From: Microcosmobacter mediterraneus | Lineage (GTDB): Bacteria; Bacteroidota; Bacteroidia; Flavobacteriales; Flavobacteriaceae | Assembly (NCBI RefSeq): GCF_031846265.1 | Contig: NZ_JAVRIA010000001.1 | Location: 248,001 to 312,000, forward strand | Length of the DNA: 64,000 nucleotides | Reading direction: 5' to 3' | Shown here: in pieces, positions 23,176-32,237 of the stretch | Position numbering within the stretch: the stretch's first letter is position 1 | Layout of the letters: each line of letters starts with the position of its first letter | The notes under the pieces: model-generated | What the model was told of the DNA's origin: nothing | Database searches by the model: none | What the model saw: the letters and a program-made list of their open reading frames with translations, nothing else | Made by a program: the position numbers and the translations under genes

Positions 23176-24088
23176 CTACACCTATTTGTTCTATTTTTTG
23201 TTGTAAAAAAGTATTGTGTTTTTCTTCGTGTAAATTATAGAAGAGTACACCAAATGCTAGCTGAGTTAAGGCTTGTGAATAAATAAAAGCTAGTATGTAT
23301 ATTGCAAAACCAAATGTAAAAAGCACTTTTGCAAACCCACTGGTGAAAATTTCTATTTCACTTTCTGCAGAGAAATAAATGTAAAAACCTATAATATAAC
23401 TTGGAATAGAGATTATTACTAAAGTTATAAGAAAATTTAATATTCCAATTACTAGAGCAAATAGCATTACCTTAAGAAAATTTGAGAATGTAAAATTCCA
23501 ACCATCACTGATAGCTTCTCCTATTTGATTTCTACCTACAAATAAGGCCATAAATGTGAGTCCAAAAAGACCTGAAACCAAAAAGCTTAATGCAAATCTA
23601 AATATATAGCCCAAAAAAGGAACAATCGCTGCAACGGTTGATATTATAAGGTATACCACATAAATAACGGCACCTAATAAAATAAGAACAACAATCGACC
23701 AGAATTTCTTTTTTATTGATGACCATATGTTTCTGGCTTTTACATCTCCTTTTGCATTTACATATTCTGAAATATAAGCACTAGAAAAACTATAGTTTAT
23801 AGCAGAAGTAATAAACACAGTAAACAAAAGAACAGCTACTCCAATACCAAAATAAAATTCGTTATTGGTGTCCTCTGTCATTCCAAACCGGAAATCCCTA
23901 CTCGCTAATCCCATGAAACCGGTTACTAAAAGGTAAGAAGCACCTAAAGCTAATAAAATACTTAAAGCGTTGTATCTTAGGTATAAATTAGTATAAGCCT
24001 GAAAGTTACGTTTAAGAAATTGAAAGTAGTTATCTATTATATCACCAAAAGTATTCCTGGTGCGAAGTTCTATATAAGGTTTTTTCAA
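23168..24088 (-). CDS. Multi-pass membrane protein of the MoxR cluster
   Basis: This 306-residue protein starts MKKPYIELRTRNTFGDIIDN and has about six transmembrane segments, for example YNALSILLALGASYLLVTGF, VAVLLFTVFITSAINYSF, SIVVLILLGAVIYVVYLI and FAIYILAFIYSQAL. No enzymatic motif is visible. The family is unassigned here, but such a protein commonly sits between SpoIIM-like and DUF4129 genes in Bacteroidota. It overlaps the SpoIIM-like gene by four bases (ATGA) and the DUF4129 gene by 8. Confidence 0.85.
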   Translation of the reverse strand: MKKPYIELRTRNTFGDIIDNYFQFLKRNFQAYTNLYLRYNALSILLALGASYLLVTGFMGLASRDFRFGMTEDTNNEFYFGIGVAVLLFTVFITSAINYSFSSAYISEYVNAKGDVKARNIWSSIKKKFWSIVVLILLGAVIYVVYLIISTVAAIVPFLGYIFRFALSFLVSGLFGLTFMALFVGRNQIGEAISDGWNFTFSNFLKVMLFALVIGILNFLITLVIISIPSYIIGFYIYFSAESEIEIFTSGFAKVLFTFGFAIYILAFIYSQALTQLAFGVLFYNLHEEKHNTFLQQKIEQIGVDE

Positions 24089-25074
24089 GTTGTAGTTATT
24101 TGAGGATTTGGAATACGATCTGCTTTATGAAGCAAAATAGGGTAAATAATGTAATAATATACTATGATAAATGCAGACAAAAATATGATACCATAAGCAA
24201 TTACTCTTGGCATTTGTTCGCCGTATCTAGTAATAAATCCCTCGATAAATCCAGCCATAATAAAAAAGGGAATAGTACTCACTACAATCTTTAATCCATC
24301 TTTAGCTCCTCTCATAAAGGAGACACGTCTTGAAAATGTTTTGGGAAATATAAAACTGTTGCCCATAACCAAACCAGCACAACCAGCAATTACAATTACA
24401 GATATTTCTATAGTGCCATGAAGCCAAACGGTTGAAGTATTCTCTATTAACCCTAACTTGTAAAAGAAGGTAATAAATGAGCCTAACAGAATACCATTTA
24501 AAAATAGAATATATATAGTGCCAACACTAAAAATTACTCCAAAAGCAAAAGCTAAAATGGCCACTCGTATATTATTAATTGTAATACCTAGAAAAGAACC
24601 TATACTACTTCCGCTTTTATATACTGCCATAGGTTCTCCGTTTTCAATATTCTCTAGTGTCATATTTACATAACCATCTCCAAGGATAAGCCTAACAAAG
24701 CTATCATCATTTAGGGTAGAAATACTTCCGATGGAAACAGCAGTCATAAAAAACAAAAAGGTATATAAAAGGGTTTTATGATATTGTTTAAAAAATAAAG
24801 GAAATTCGTATTTCCAGAAGGCTACTATTTTATTTTTTGATTCTTTTTTAGTTCTATAAATTTTTTGATGTGCTTGTGATGCTAATGAGTTTAAGTACAG
24901 AAGTGTTTTACTATCAGGATAGTAGGTCTGTGCGTAAGAAAGATCATTGGTAAGTTGAATATAATAAGAAGCGAGATCATCCGGATTTATTTTCATATTA
25001 TTATGAAGTGCTTTTTCAAAACCAATCCATTTTTCTTTATTTTGCTTCACAAATGAGGCCTCTCTCATAAACAA
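24085..25074 (-). CDS. Stage II sporulation protein M-like membrane protein
   Basis: This 329-residue protein begins MFMREASFVKQNKEKWIGFE, with a cytoplasmic helical domain to about residue 100 and then five or so transmembrane helices. The segments IRVAILAFAFGVIFSVGTIY, NGILLGSFITFFYKLGL and LHGTIEISVIVIAGCAGLVMG are the conserved DUF95/SpoIIM core. In non-sporulating Bacteroidota this family goes with RDD and MoxR genes in envelope clusters. It is the first gene of the operon, divergent from the RDD gene with only 30 bases between starts. Confidence 0.9.
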   Translation of the reverse strand: MFMREASFVKQNKEKWIGFEKALHNNMKINPDDLASYYIQLTNDLSYAQTYYPDSKTLLYLNSLASQAHQKIYRTKKESKNKIVAFWKYEFPLFFKQYHKTLLYTFLFFMTAVSIGSISTLNDDSFVRLILGDGYVNMTLENIENGEPMAVYKSGSSIGSFLGITINNIRVAILAFAFGVIFSVGTIYILFLNGILLGSFITFFYKLGLIENTSTVWLHGTIEISVIVIAGCAGLVMGNSFIFPKTFSRRVSFMRGAKDGLKIVVSTIPFFIMAGFIEGFITRYGEQMPRVIAYGIIFLSAFIIVYYYIIYPILLHKADRIPNPQITTT

Positions 25075-25104
25075 CTTAAATTAGGTAAACGAATATACAT
25101 TCCT

Positions 25105-25833
25105 ATGAGCAAATTAGCAATTAACACTGCACAAAATGTAAACTTAGATTATAAACTTATTGGTATAGGAGAACGTTTTGTAGCTTTTCTAATTGATGCG
25201 ATTTTACTATTTACGTATTTAACCATAATGGAAAATCTTATGGATATCTCCAGAGTTTTTGATGATGCAGATGGTTGGACTAGACGAGGTATTTATGGCT
25301 TGTTAACATTACCTGCACTATTCTACTCTGTAATTTGTCATATAATTTTTAGCGGTCAGACCATTGGTAAAATGCTGATGAAGATTAGAGTTGTTCGCTA
25401 TGATGGTACACCAACGCAATGGTATAATTTATTTGTAAGATGGATGTTAAGATTTATTGATATTTGGATGTTCTTCTCATCTGTTGGAGTATTGAGTATT
25501 TTAATGTCTGATAAAAAGCAACGTGTTGGTGATGCTGCTGCAGGTACTGTAGTGATTAGTGCTAAAAAGAAACACAAAATTGAGAGTACCATTTTAGAAG
25601 ATATTACAGTTGATTACGAACCAAAATTCTCTAATGTTACTGAATTAAGTGATAAAGACGTTAGGATCATTAAGGAGACATTTACAATATCTAATAAAGC
25701 CAATGACTATAAAACACTAAAACTTCTTAGAACCAAAATTTGTACACTTTTAAATATAGAATCTAATTTATATGATAAAGAATTAATTGATATTGTATTA
25801 AAAGATTATAATTACTACACGCAAAACATGTAA
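25105..25833 (+). CDS. RDD family membrane protein
   Basis: This 242-residue protein has the RDD pattern: GIGERFVAFLIDAILLFTYL in the first helix, a second helix GIYGLLTLPALFYSVICHII and GQTIGKMLMKIRVVRYDG. The third helix region ends SDKKQRVGDAAAGTVVI. A hydrophilic C-terminal 80 residues are helical. The RDD family is of uncertain function, with some members linked to ion or osmolyte transport. Divergent from and probably functionally tied to the MoxR/SpoIIM cluster. Confidence 0.92.
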   Translation: MSKLAINTAQNVNLDYKLIGIGERFVAFLIDAILLFTYLTIMENLMDISRVFDDADGWTRRGIYGLLTLPALFYSVICHIIFSGQTIGKMLMKIRVVRYDGTPTQWYNLFVRWMLRFIDIWMFFSSVGVLSILMSDKKQRVGDAAAGTVVISAKKKHKIESTILEDITVDYEPKFSNVTELSDKDVRIIKETFTISNKANDYKTLKLLRTKICTLLNIESNLYDKELIDIVLKDYNYYTQNM

Positions 25834-25878
25834 GCAGAGAACCACTTTTTTTGATTTTTAAAAGTGTGTGTATCGCTT

Positions 25879-25902
25879 ACAATGAGCGAAGTCGAAGTGT
25901 AT
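25879..25902. repeat. Dispersed GAGCGAAGTCGAAGTG repeat
   Basis: A short copy of a dispersed element whose reverse strand reads CACTTCGACTTCGCTC. I know this type of sequence from intergenic regions of marine flavobacteria. Intergenic here, between RDD and the TRIC-like gene. Confidence 0.55.
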
Positions 25903-25958
25903 AATAAACTAATTTTATCAATTTAAGTGTTAAACTGAATTTCTTATACTGATTTAAT

Positions 25959-26561
25959 ATGTTTTTCCAAACCATAGATATACTAGGTACTATTGCTTTT
26001 ACAATTTCTGGAGTTCTTGTGGCTTTAGATAAGAAAATGGATCCTTTTGGTGTGGTTATTATTGGGTTTGTCACAGCAGTTGGAGGCGGAACTTTACGTG
26101 ATGTCCTCATTGGAGAAACTCCAGTATTTTGGATGAATAACATGACGTTTATCTACGTTATTATTGCTACAACTGTGATTACAATACTCATTAAAAAGTA
26201 CATTAATTACTTGCGTACATCCTTATTTTTATTTGATACTATTGGTATTGGATTATATACTGTTGTTGGCATTGAAAAAGGATTACTCATTGATTTGCAT
26301 CCTATAATATGTATTGCTTTAGGTACTATGTCTGCATGTTTTGGTGGTGTAATACGTGATATTTTATGTAACGAAATCCCTGTTATTTTTAGAAAAGAAA
26401 TTTATGCTACTGCATGCATTGTTGGAGGATTGGTTTTCTTTATTCTTAGAAAATTTTCGGCAGACCAGAATTTTAATTTCGTTATCGCTGGTTTGGTTGT
26501 TATTGTATTGAGATTACTGGTTGTAAAGTTTAAGATTAGTTTGCCTTCACTTTATAAATAA
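25959..26561 (+). CDS. TRIC/UPF0126 family cation channel
   Basis: This 200-residue, seven-helix protein is built of two similar halves. Each carries the family motif: AVGGGTLRDVLIGETPVFW in the first and CFGGVIRDILCNEIPVIF in the second, with FTISGVLVALDKKMDPFG near the N terminus. Bacterial TRIC proteins (YicG-like) form trimeric potassium-permeable channels. Length is standard. It is followed immediately by a strong hairpin terminator. Confidence 0.93.
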   Translation: MFFQTIDILGTIAFTISGVLVALDKKMDPFGVVIIGFVTAVGGGTLRDVLIGETPVFWMNNMTFIYVIIATTVITILIKKYINYLRTSLFLFDTIGIGLYTVVGIEKGLLIDLHPIICIALGTMSACFGGVIRDILCNEIPVIFRKEIYATACIVGGLVFFILRKFSADQNFNFVIAGLVVIVLRLLVVKFKISLPSLYK

Positions 26562-26591
26562 AAAGAGCTTCTAAAATATTAGAAGCTCTTT
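26562..26591. terminator. Bidirectional terminator hairpin
   Basis: AAAGAGCTTCTAA and TTAGAAGCTCTTT form a 13-bp stem with an AATA loop, between the convergent TRIC-like (plus) and DOMON/T9SS (minus) genes. Confidence 0.85.
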
Positions 26592-26612
26592 AGAATATAT
26601 ATTTAACCTTTA

Positions 26613-27464
26613 CTATTGCTTTATAAATCGCTTCGTAAGGGTTGCAGAATCTGTTGATACTTTTACTAAATAGACACCACTATTCCATTTAGAGACGTTA
26701 ATTGAAGATCTTAGCTCAGTTAATTCTTGCGATAATAATTTTTTCCCTAAAACATCAAAGACCTCTACAATTACTTTTTCTGTGATTAGTGGTAATGTAA
26801 TATTAAGGTAATTTTTTGATGGGTTTGGTGAAATTCTAAACTCGTTAAATTGAACTTCAGACTGAGATAGTGTAATACCAGCTGTTAGTATTCCTCTATG
26901 TTCTGGACCATGCCAATCTAATAAATAATCTGTACCATCACCATCGATATCTCTTGCTGATGCCCAAACTAAATCAATATTTGTGTCAGAAGTAGAAAAC
27001 ACATAATCTCCAGGATTTCCTGTATCTAAATCTCTTGTAGCGACTAATGTTCTTACACCACTATTAACATCGTTAGTTTCTATAGTCCAATCTTCTCTTT
27101 CATCTATTGAAGGAACAATGCCTTGTGCACTCTGGCCTTCCATTTGTCCTGGGAAACCAAAATAACGATCTGTAAATTCATCTTGACTAGAATCATCTAA
27201 ACGAAAAATAACAACATCATTTCCGCTTACCATTCCTGCTTGGAATCCACCTGTAGTATTTGGATTACCAAAACCTAGTCCAAGCCATTTTCCAGCAGGA
27301 CCAATCATTGTTAATGTTACTTCTGTAGAAGTAACATCTATTTGAATGGAGTATTCTGAACCTGTTGCGTTAGATAGTTCAACAAGTCCTGTAGAGAATG
27401 TTTGTGCATTCAAACAGGTAAATGTTAGTACTAAACTAAACAACATTAAAGTAATTTTTTTCAT
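26613..27464 (-). CDS. Secreted DOMON-like protein with T9SS sorting domain
   Basis: This 283-residue protein has a signal peptide (LMLFSLVLTFTCLNAQ). A beta-rich central domain with GPAGKWLGLGFGNPN, NDVVIFRLDDSS and DGTDYLLDWHGPEH resembles DOMON domains, which bind haem or sugars. The last 75 residues are a type A T9SS sorting domain: RISPNPSKNYLNITLP, VIVEVFDVLGKKLLS and WNSGVYLVKVSTDSATLTKR. It would be exported through the Por/T9SS system. Its start overlaps the end of the ankyrin gene (ATGA). Confidence 0.88.
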   Translation of the reverse strand: MKKITLMLFSLVLTFTCLNAQTFSTGLVELSNATGSEYSIQIDVTSTEVTLTMIGPAGKWLGLGFGNPNTTGGFQAGMVSGNDVVIFRLDDSSQDEFTDRYFGFPGQMEGQSAQGIVPSIDEREDWTIETNDVNSGVRTLVATRDLDTGNPGDYVFSTSDTNIDLVWASARDIDGDGTDYLLDWHGPEHRGILTAGITLSQSEVQFNEFRISPNPSKNYLNITLPLITEKVIVEVFDVLGKKLLSQELTELRSSINVSKWNSGVYLVKVSTDSATLTKRFIKQ

Positions 27465-27985
27465 GAGCTTTTCTTTTTCAAAAGTTTTATTATAGCCTCT
27501 TCACCAGAAATCTTTGCATAGTCTAAGGCTGTTTTTCCTCTATTATCTTTAAGTAAAACATTAGCACCATAATTCACTAAATATTTCACAATAATTTCAT
27601 TTCTATTAATAACGGCATAATGTAACGCACTCGTTCCGTTAGCATCTACTGTGTTTACTTTAACTTTACGTTCTAATAACACTTTAACGATTGCGTCATA
27701 GTTTTTGTAAACAGCTGCCATTAATGGTGTTCCAAATTTGCTAGATCCATTAATATCATTTGCTGTATTTGCTAAAAAAAACGCTACTTTAGTATTACCT
27801 CTGTAACAAGCAAGTGTTAATGGGTCATAACCATTTTTATCTTTAATATTTATGGTATCTGGATTAATTTTCATTAACTCCTTGATATCATTTACATTAC
27901 CAGAACGTGCAACATCAAAAATATTTTGTTGAGAAAAACCACAAATCGAGAATAATAAAAATACGAGTCGTAGATTTTTCAACAT
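27461..27985 (-). CDS. Secreted ankyrin repeat protein
   Basis: This 174-residue protein starts MLKNLRLVFLLFSICGFSQQ, a signal peptide, and then consists of four to five ankyrin repeats: KDKNGYDPLTLACYRGNTK, GTPLMAAVYKNYDAIVKVLL, DANGTSALHYAVINRNEI and DNRGKTALDYAKISGEEA. Ankyrin repeats mediate protein binding; a periplasmic location is inferred from the signal. It is coupled to the downstream T9SS protein gene by an ATGA overlap, suggesting the two work together or are co-expressed. Confidence 0.9.
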   Translation of the reverse strand: MLKNLRLVFLLFSICGFSQQNIFDVARSGNVNDIKELMKINPDTINIKDKNGYDPLTLACYRGNTKVAFFLANTANDINGSSKFGTPLMAAVYKNYDAIVKVLLERKVKVNTVDANGTSALHYAVINRNEIIVKYLVNYGANVLLKDNRGKTALDYAKISGEEAIIKLLKKKSS

Positions 27986-28058
27986 TTAACAATAGATTTG
28001 AGTAGCGAATTTAGCACATTTCTGTTTAAATAAGTATGTAGTTCGTCGAAAAAAAGCT

Positions 28059-30908
28059 CTATTTGCTCAAATACATCTTACGTCTGGAGTACAAATCGTA
28101 AAAATCATCGTCTTTTAAACTCTCAATAAATAAAATGCTTTCGCCTGTACTCTTCATTTCTGGACCTAGTTTTTTGTTCACATTAGGGAATTTATTAAAT
28201 GAAAACACAGGTTGTTTTATAGCAAATCCGTCTAATTCTGGTTTAAAATCAAAATCAGTGACTTTGTTATGACCTAGCATTACTTTTGTTGCATAATTCA
28301 CATATGGTTCCTTGTAAGCTTTAGCTATAAAAGGTACAGTACGAGATGCTCTTGGATTAGCTTCAATGATGTAAACTTTATCATCCTTAACAGCAAACTG
28401 AATGTTAATTAAACCTACAGTATTGAGCTCTAATGCAATCTTTTTGGTGTGATCTTTTATTTGTTGTAATACAAATTCTCCTAGATTAAAAGGTGGTAAT
28501 GTGGCATTACTGTCGCCAGAGTGTATACCACAAGGCTCAATATGTTCCATAATACCAATGATATACACATTTTCACCATCACAAATGGCATCTGCTTCTG
28601 CTTCAATGGCACCATCTAAATAATGATCTAGTAGTAACTTGTTGTTAGGTATTTTACGCAGTAAATCAACAACATGCTCCTCTAGTTCTTGTTTGTTGAT
28701 AACAATCTTCATGCCTTGACCACCTAAAACATAAGATGGTCTTACTAATATTGGAAAATCTAATTTATCTGCAACTGCAAGTGCTTCATCGGCAGTTTCG
28801 GCAGTATCAAACTCTGGATAAGGAATATTATTATCTTTTAACAGTGTTGAAAATGCACCTCTATCTTCCGCTAAATCAAGAGATTGATAGGTGGTTCCTA
28901 GAATCTTAACACCATATCTATCTAATTTTTCTGCTAGTTTTAATGCTGTTTGGCCACCGAGTTGTACAATAACACCTTCAGGTTTTTCGTGCTGTATAAT
29001 ATCATAGATGTGTTCCCAGAATACAGGTTCAAAATAGAGTTTGTCTGCAATATCAAAATCTGTGGAAACGGTTTCAGGATTACAATTAATCATTATGGTT
29101 TCGTAACCACATTCTGAAGCTGCTAATACACCATGTACACAACAATAATCAAACTCAATACCTTGACCAATTCTATTTGGTCCAGAACCTAATACTATTA
29201 CTTTCTTTCTATCTGAAACAACACTTTCATTAGCTATAGATACACCTTCTGTGTTCTCTATTTCATTCTCAAAAGTAGAGTAGTAGTATGGTGTCATAGC
29301 TCTAAACTCTGCTGCGCAAGTATCTACTAATTTATAAGTACGCTTAATTTTTAATTCTTCACGTTTATTATACACTTCGCTTTCTAAACAGCTTAGCATA
29401 TGTGCTATTTGTCTATCGCCATAACCCTTTTGCTTAGCTTCTAATAAAAGCTCTTTATCTATAGTGTCTATAGTAAAGGTTGAAATTTCTTTTTCTAATT
29501 GATATAGCTCTTCATATTGTTTTAAGAACCACATATCGATTTTTGTAATCTCATGGATACGACTTAATGGAATTCCCATTTGTATAGCGTCGTAAATGAC
29601 GAACACACGATCCCAACTTGCATGCGTTAATTTATCGATAATTTGATCATAATCCTTATAACCTTTACCATCTGCACCTAAACCGTTACGCTTAATTTCT
29701 AAAGATTGTGTTGCTTTATGTAATGCTTCTTGGAAGCAACGACCTATTGCCATAACCTCACCAACAGCTTTCATTTGTAGGCCTAAGGTCCTGTCTGATC
29801 CTTCAAACTTATCAAAATTCCAACGTGGAATTTTGACTACGACATAGTCTAAAGTTGGCTCAAATAACGCTGAGGTTGATTTTGTGATTTGATTATCTAA
29901 TTCATCTAAAGTATACCCAATAGCAAGCTTAGCTGCGATTTTTGCAATAGGATAACCAGTAGCCTTACTTGCTAAAGCTGAAGATCTTGAAACTCTTGGA
30001 TTAATCTCAATAGCAATGATATCTTCGTTTTCATCTGGACTAACTGCAAATTGCACATTACAACCACCAGCAAAATCACCAATACTTCGCATCATATGTA
30101 TAGCCAAGTCTCGCATACGTTGAAATGTTGTATCAGATAGAGTCATCGCTGGAGCTATGGTAATGGAATCACCAGTATGTATTCCCATAGGATCCATATT
30201 TTCAATAGTACAGATAATAACCACATTATCATTAGAATCTCTTAAGAGTTCTAATTCATATTCTTTCCAACCCATCATGGCCTTATCTATCATGACCTCA
30301 TGGATAGGTGAAATTTCTAATCCTCTGGTTAAAGATTCTTCAAATTCTTTTTCATCATAAACAATAGAGGCTCCTGCTCCACCTAACGTAAAGGAAGCTC
30401 TAATACAAAGCGGAAACCCAAATTCTTGTGCTATCTCTTTACCTTTTAAATATGATGTTGCTGTAGCTTGTGGTGCCATACTTACACCTATCTTATCCAT
30501 GAGTTCTCTAAACTGCTCTCTATCTTCAGTGATATTAATGGCATCGATGTCTACACCAATAATTTCAACACCGAAATCATTCCAAATCCCTTTTTCATCT
30601 GCCTCAATACAAAGGTTTAATGCTGTTTGTCCACCCATTGTTGGCAGTACAGCATCAATCTGAGGATGTTCTTTTAAAATTTTAACTATAGATTTTGTTG
30701 TTAATGGTAACAAGTATACATGATCAGCCATCGTTGGGTCAGTCATTATAGTTGCAGGATTAGAGTTTATGAGGATGGTTTCAATTCCATCTTCTCTTAA
30801 AGATCTTAATGCTTGTGATCCAGAATAGTCAAATTCACAGGCTTGTCCTATGATGATAGGTCCTGATCCAATTAACAAAATCGATTTTAAGTTTTTATTT
30901 TTAGGCAT
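28059..30908 (-). CDS. carB: Carbamoyl-phosphate synthase large subunit
   Basis: This 949-residue protein makes carbamoyl phosphate for pyrimidine and arginine synthesis. It has two ATP-grasp halves: LIGSGPIIIGQACEFDYSGS starts the first and VLGSGPNRIGQGIEFDYCC the second, with TMGGQTALNL and QLGGQTALKLAEKLD in each, plus NPRVSRSSALASKATGYP and NPRASRTVPFIAKAY. It ends at EMKSTGESILFIESLKDD and so lacks the approximately 125-residue MGS-like allosteric domain of the 1073-residue E. coli enzyme. Feedback control by UMP or activation by ornithine through that domain should therefore be absent. A CarA subunit is not in the window. Confidence 0.95.
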   Translation of the reverse strand: MPKNKNLKSILLIGSGPIIIGQACEFDYSGSQALRSLREDGIETILINSNPATIMTDPTMADHVYLLPLTTKSIVKILKEHPQIDAVLPTMGGQTALNLCIEADEKGIWNDFGVEIIGVDIDAINITEDREQFRELMDKIGVSMAPQATATSYLKGKEIAQEFGFPLCIRASFTLGGAGASIVYDEKEFEESLTRGLEISPIHEVMIDKAMMGWKEYELELLRDSNDNVVIICTIENMDPMGIHTGDSITIAPAMTLSDTTFQRMRDLAIHMMRSIGDFAGGCNVQFAVSPDENEDIIAIEINPRVSRSSALASKATGYPIAKIAAKLAIGYTLDELDNQITKSTSALFEPTLDYVVVKIPRWNFDKFEGSDRTLGLQMKAVGEVMAIGRCFQEALHKATQSLEIKRNGLGADGKGYKDYDQIIDKLTHASWDRVFVIYDAIQMGIPLSRIHEITKIDMWFLKQYEELYQLEKEISTFTIDTIDKELLLEAKQKGYGDRQIAHMLSCLESEVYNKREELKIKRTYKLVDTCAAEFRAMTPYYYSTFENEIENTEGVSIANESVVSDRKKVIVLGSGPNRIGQGIEFDYCCVHGVLAASECGYETIMINCNPETVSTDFDIADKLYFEPVFWEHIYDIIQHEKPEGVIVQLGGQTALKLAEKLDRYGVKILGTTYQSLDLAEDRGAFSTLLKDNNIPYPEFDTAETADEALAVADKLDFPILVRPSYVLGGQGMKIVINKQELEEHVVDLLRKIPNNKLLLDHYLDGAIEAEADAICDGENVYIIGIMEHIEPCGIHSGDSNATLPPFNLGEFVLQQIKDHTKKIALELNTVGLINIQFAVKDDKVYIIEANPRASRTVPFIAKAYKEPYVNYATKVMLGHNKVTDFDFKPELDGFAIKQPVFSFNKFPNVNKKLGPEMKSTGESILFIESLKDDDFYDLYSRRKMYLSK

Positions 30909-30929
30909 ATGTTAGATGAATTTTGCGTG

Positions 30930-30937
30930 CAAAAATA
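30930..30937 (-). promoter_or_regulatory. -7 promoter element for carB
   Basis: Minus-strand TATTTTTG (TAnnTTTG) lies 22 bases upstream of the carB start codon. Confidence 0.5.
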
Positions 30938-30953
30938 GGTATCAATTAGGTAT

Positions 30954-30985
30954 AAAAAAAGGTGTTACACCTAAGTAACACCTTT
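30954..30985 (-). terminator. Terminator after rpmH
   Basis: AAAGGTGTTAC-ACCTAA-GTAACACCTTT with a T run on the minus strand, 24 bases after the rpmH stop. Confidence 0.85.
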
Positions 30986-31008
30986 AAAATATTAACAATT
31001 GTTAATCA

Positions 31009-31170
31009 TTATTTCTTATGTCTTGTTTCTGAAGATACAGACAATCTCTTTCTTCCTTTAGCTCGTCTACGAGCAAGTACTTTTCTTCCGTTTACAGAAG
31101 CCATTCTTTCTCTAAAACCGTGCTTATTTCTTCTCTTACGTTTTGACGGTTGAAATGTTCTTTTACTCAT
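31009..31170 (-). CDS. rpmH: 50S ribosomal protein L34
   Basis: A 53-residue Arg/Lys-rich protein: MSKRTFQPSKRKRRNKHG, then FRERMASVNGRKVLARRRA and KGRKRLSVSSETRHKK. The TFQPSxRKRxxxHGFRxRM motif identifies L34 of the large ribosomal subunit. The family usually has 44-53 residues. A consensus promoter lies upstream and a hairpin terminator directly downstream, so it is a single-gene transcript. It is not next to rnpA or dnaA as in many bacteria, which is normal for Flavobacteriia. Confidence 0.97.
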   Translation of the reverse strand: MSKRTFQPSKRKRRNKHGFRERMASVNGRKVLARRRAKGRKRLSVSSETRHKK

Positions 31171-31246
31171 CGTCTTATATCTTCTTTAAAATCTTTATTT
31201 TAATCTTGAAATTTTTGAGAATAGTTCACTGCTCAAAAACTGGGTG

Positions 31247-31276
31247 CAAATATACAAAGAGTTTTTACTTAGACAA
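31247..31276 (-). promoter_or_regulatory. Consensus promoter for rpmH
   Basis: Minus-strand TTG (31274-31276), a 19-base gap and TATATTTG (31247-31254) is a full Bacteroidota TTG/TAnnTTTG promoter, the best one in the window. The rpmH start lies 76 bases downstream, leaving a leader of about 70 bases. Confidence 0.75.
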
Positions 31277-31337
31277 GTTTACTTTTGAAATATTTTTTGA
31301 TAAAAATTTAGTTTCTTTGTAGCCCAAAATTAATCAA

Positions 31338-32237
31338 ATGAAAACTATTACTACAAGTTTGTTATTATGTATCGTTTTGATGTGTAATACAATACATGCG
31401 CAAAGTGTTTTACAGTATAATCTAAGCTTAGGAGATACGTATACAATACAACAGTCTGCAGAACAAGATATCACTCAAGATATGAATGGTTCTAAACATG
31501 ATATGAGAAACGAAATCAATGCTAGCTATATTTTTACAGTAAAAGCAGTTAACGATAGTTTAATTACTATGGACTTTAGGTTTGATTCTTTTAAAATGAA
31601 ATCCACCTCTAATTTAATGGGAGAACTCATCTCTGTAAATACAAAAGATTCCATTTCTGATGATGATATTGAAGGTAAAATATTTTCTGGACTTACTAAA
31701 AGCACCTTAACTATGACCATGTATAAAAATGGAAAGATTAAAGAGCTGAGTGGTACAGAAGAACTCATAATGAAAATGGTTGAAGGTGCAGGAGATTTTG
31801 ATGAATTTACTAAAGAACTTATGAAAGAGTCTATGAAAGGTGAATTTGGTAACGAAAGTCTTGTGGAAAGTTTTGAACAAATGACTTATATTTATTCTAA
31901 AGATAAAGTATCTATTGGAGATACTTGGACAAATAGATTTAGAGGTGATTTAAGTGCGGAAAATGTTTGGACTTTAATGAGTATGGATGATACTAAAAAT
32001 ACCATTTCTGGTAAAAGCGATGTAATGTTCAATACTGAAGAAGATACTATAACTATGAAGTTAAGTGGTACAATGGATTCTAATCTATCTGTTAACTCAA
32101 ATACAGGTTTCATTGATGAAATGACTACGAGTTCTACTGCTAAAGGAATTTCGGTTTTAAAACAGATGAATAATCTAGAGGTCCCAACGACTATTATATC
32201 TAATGTATCTTATAAAATAACTAAGAATGTTCAATAA
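31338..32237 (+). CDS. Secreted DUF6263-like protein
   Basis: This 299-residue protein starts with a signal peptide (SLLLCIVLMCNTIHAQ). The mature part begins QYNLSLGDTYTIQQSAEQDI, which is the opening of DUF6263-type periplasmic proteins, and continues with beta strands (SLITMDFRFDSFKMKS, DTWTNRFRGDLSAEN, DTITMKLSGTMDSN). No catalytic motif is visible. Function unknown. It overlaps the next gene by 11 bases. Confidence 0.75.
   Translation: MKTITTSLLLCIVLMCNTIHAQSVLQYNLSLGDTYTIQQSAEQDITQDMNGSKHDMRNEINASYIFTVKAVNDSLITMDFRFDSFKMKSTSNLMGELISVNTKDSISDDDIEGKIFSGLTKSTLTMTMYKNGKIKELSGTEELIMKMVEGAGDFDEFTKELMKESMKGEFGNESLVESFEQMTYIYSKDKVSIGDTWTNRFRGDLSAENVWTLMSMDDTKNTISGKSDVMFNTEEDTITMKLSGTMDSNLSVNSNTGFIDEMTTSSTAKGISVLKQMNNLEVPTTIISNVSYKITKNVQ

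Noticed and set aside
31009..31170. The 63-codon plus-strand frame at 30962-31153 opposite rpmH
   Set aside because: It is the antisense of rpmH, whose L34 sequence is unmistakable.
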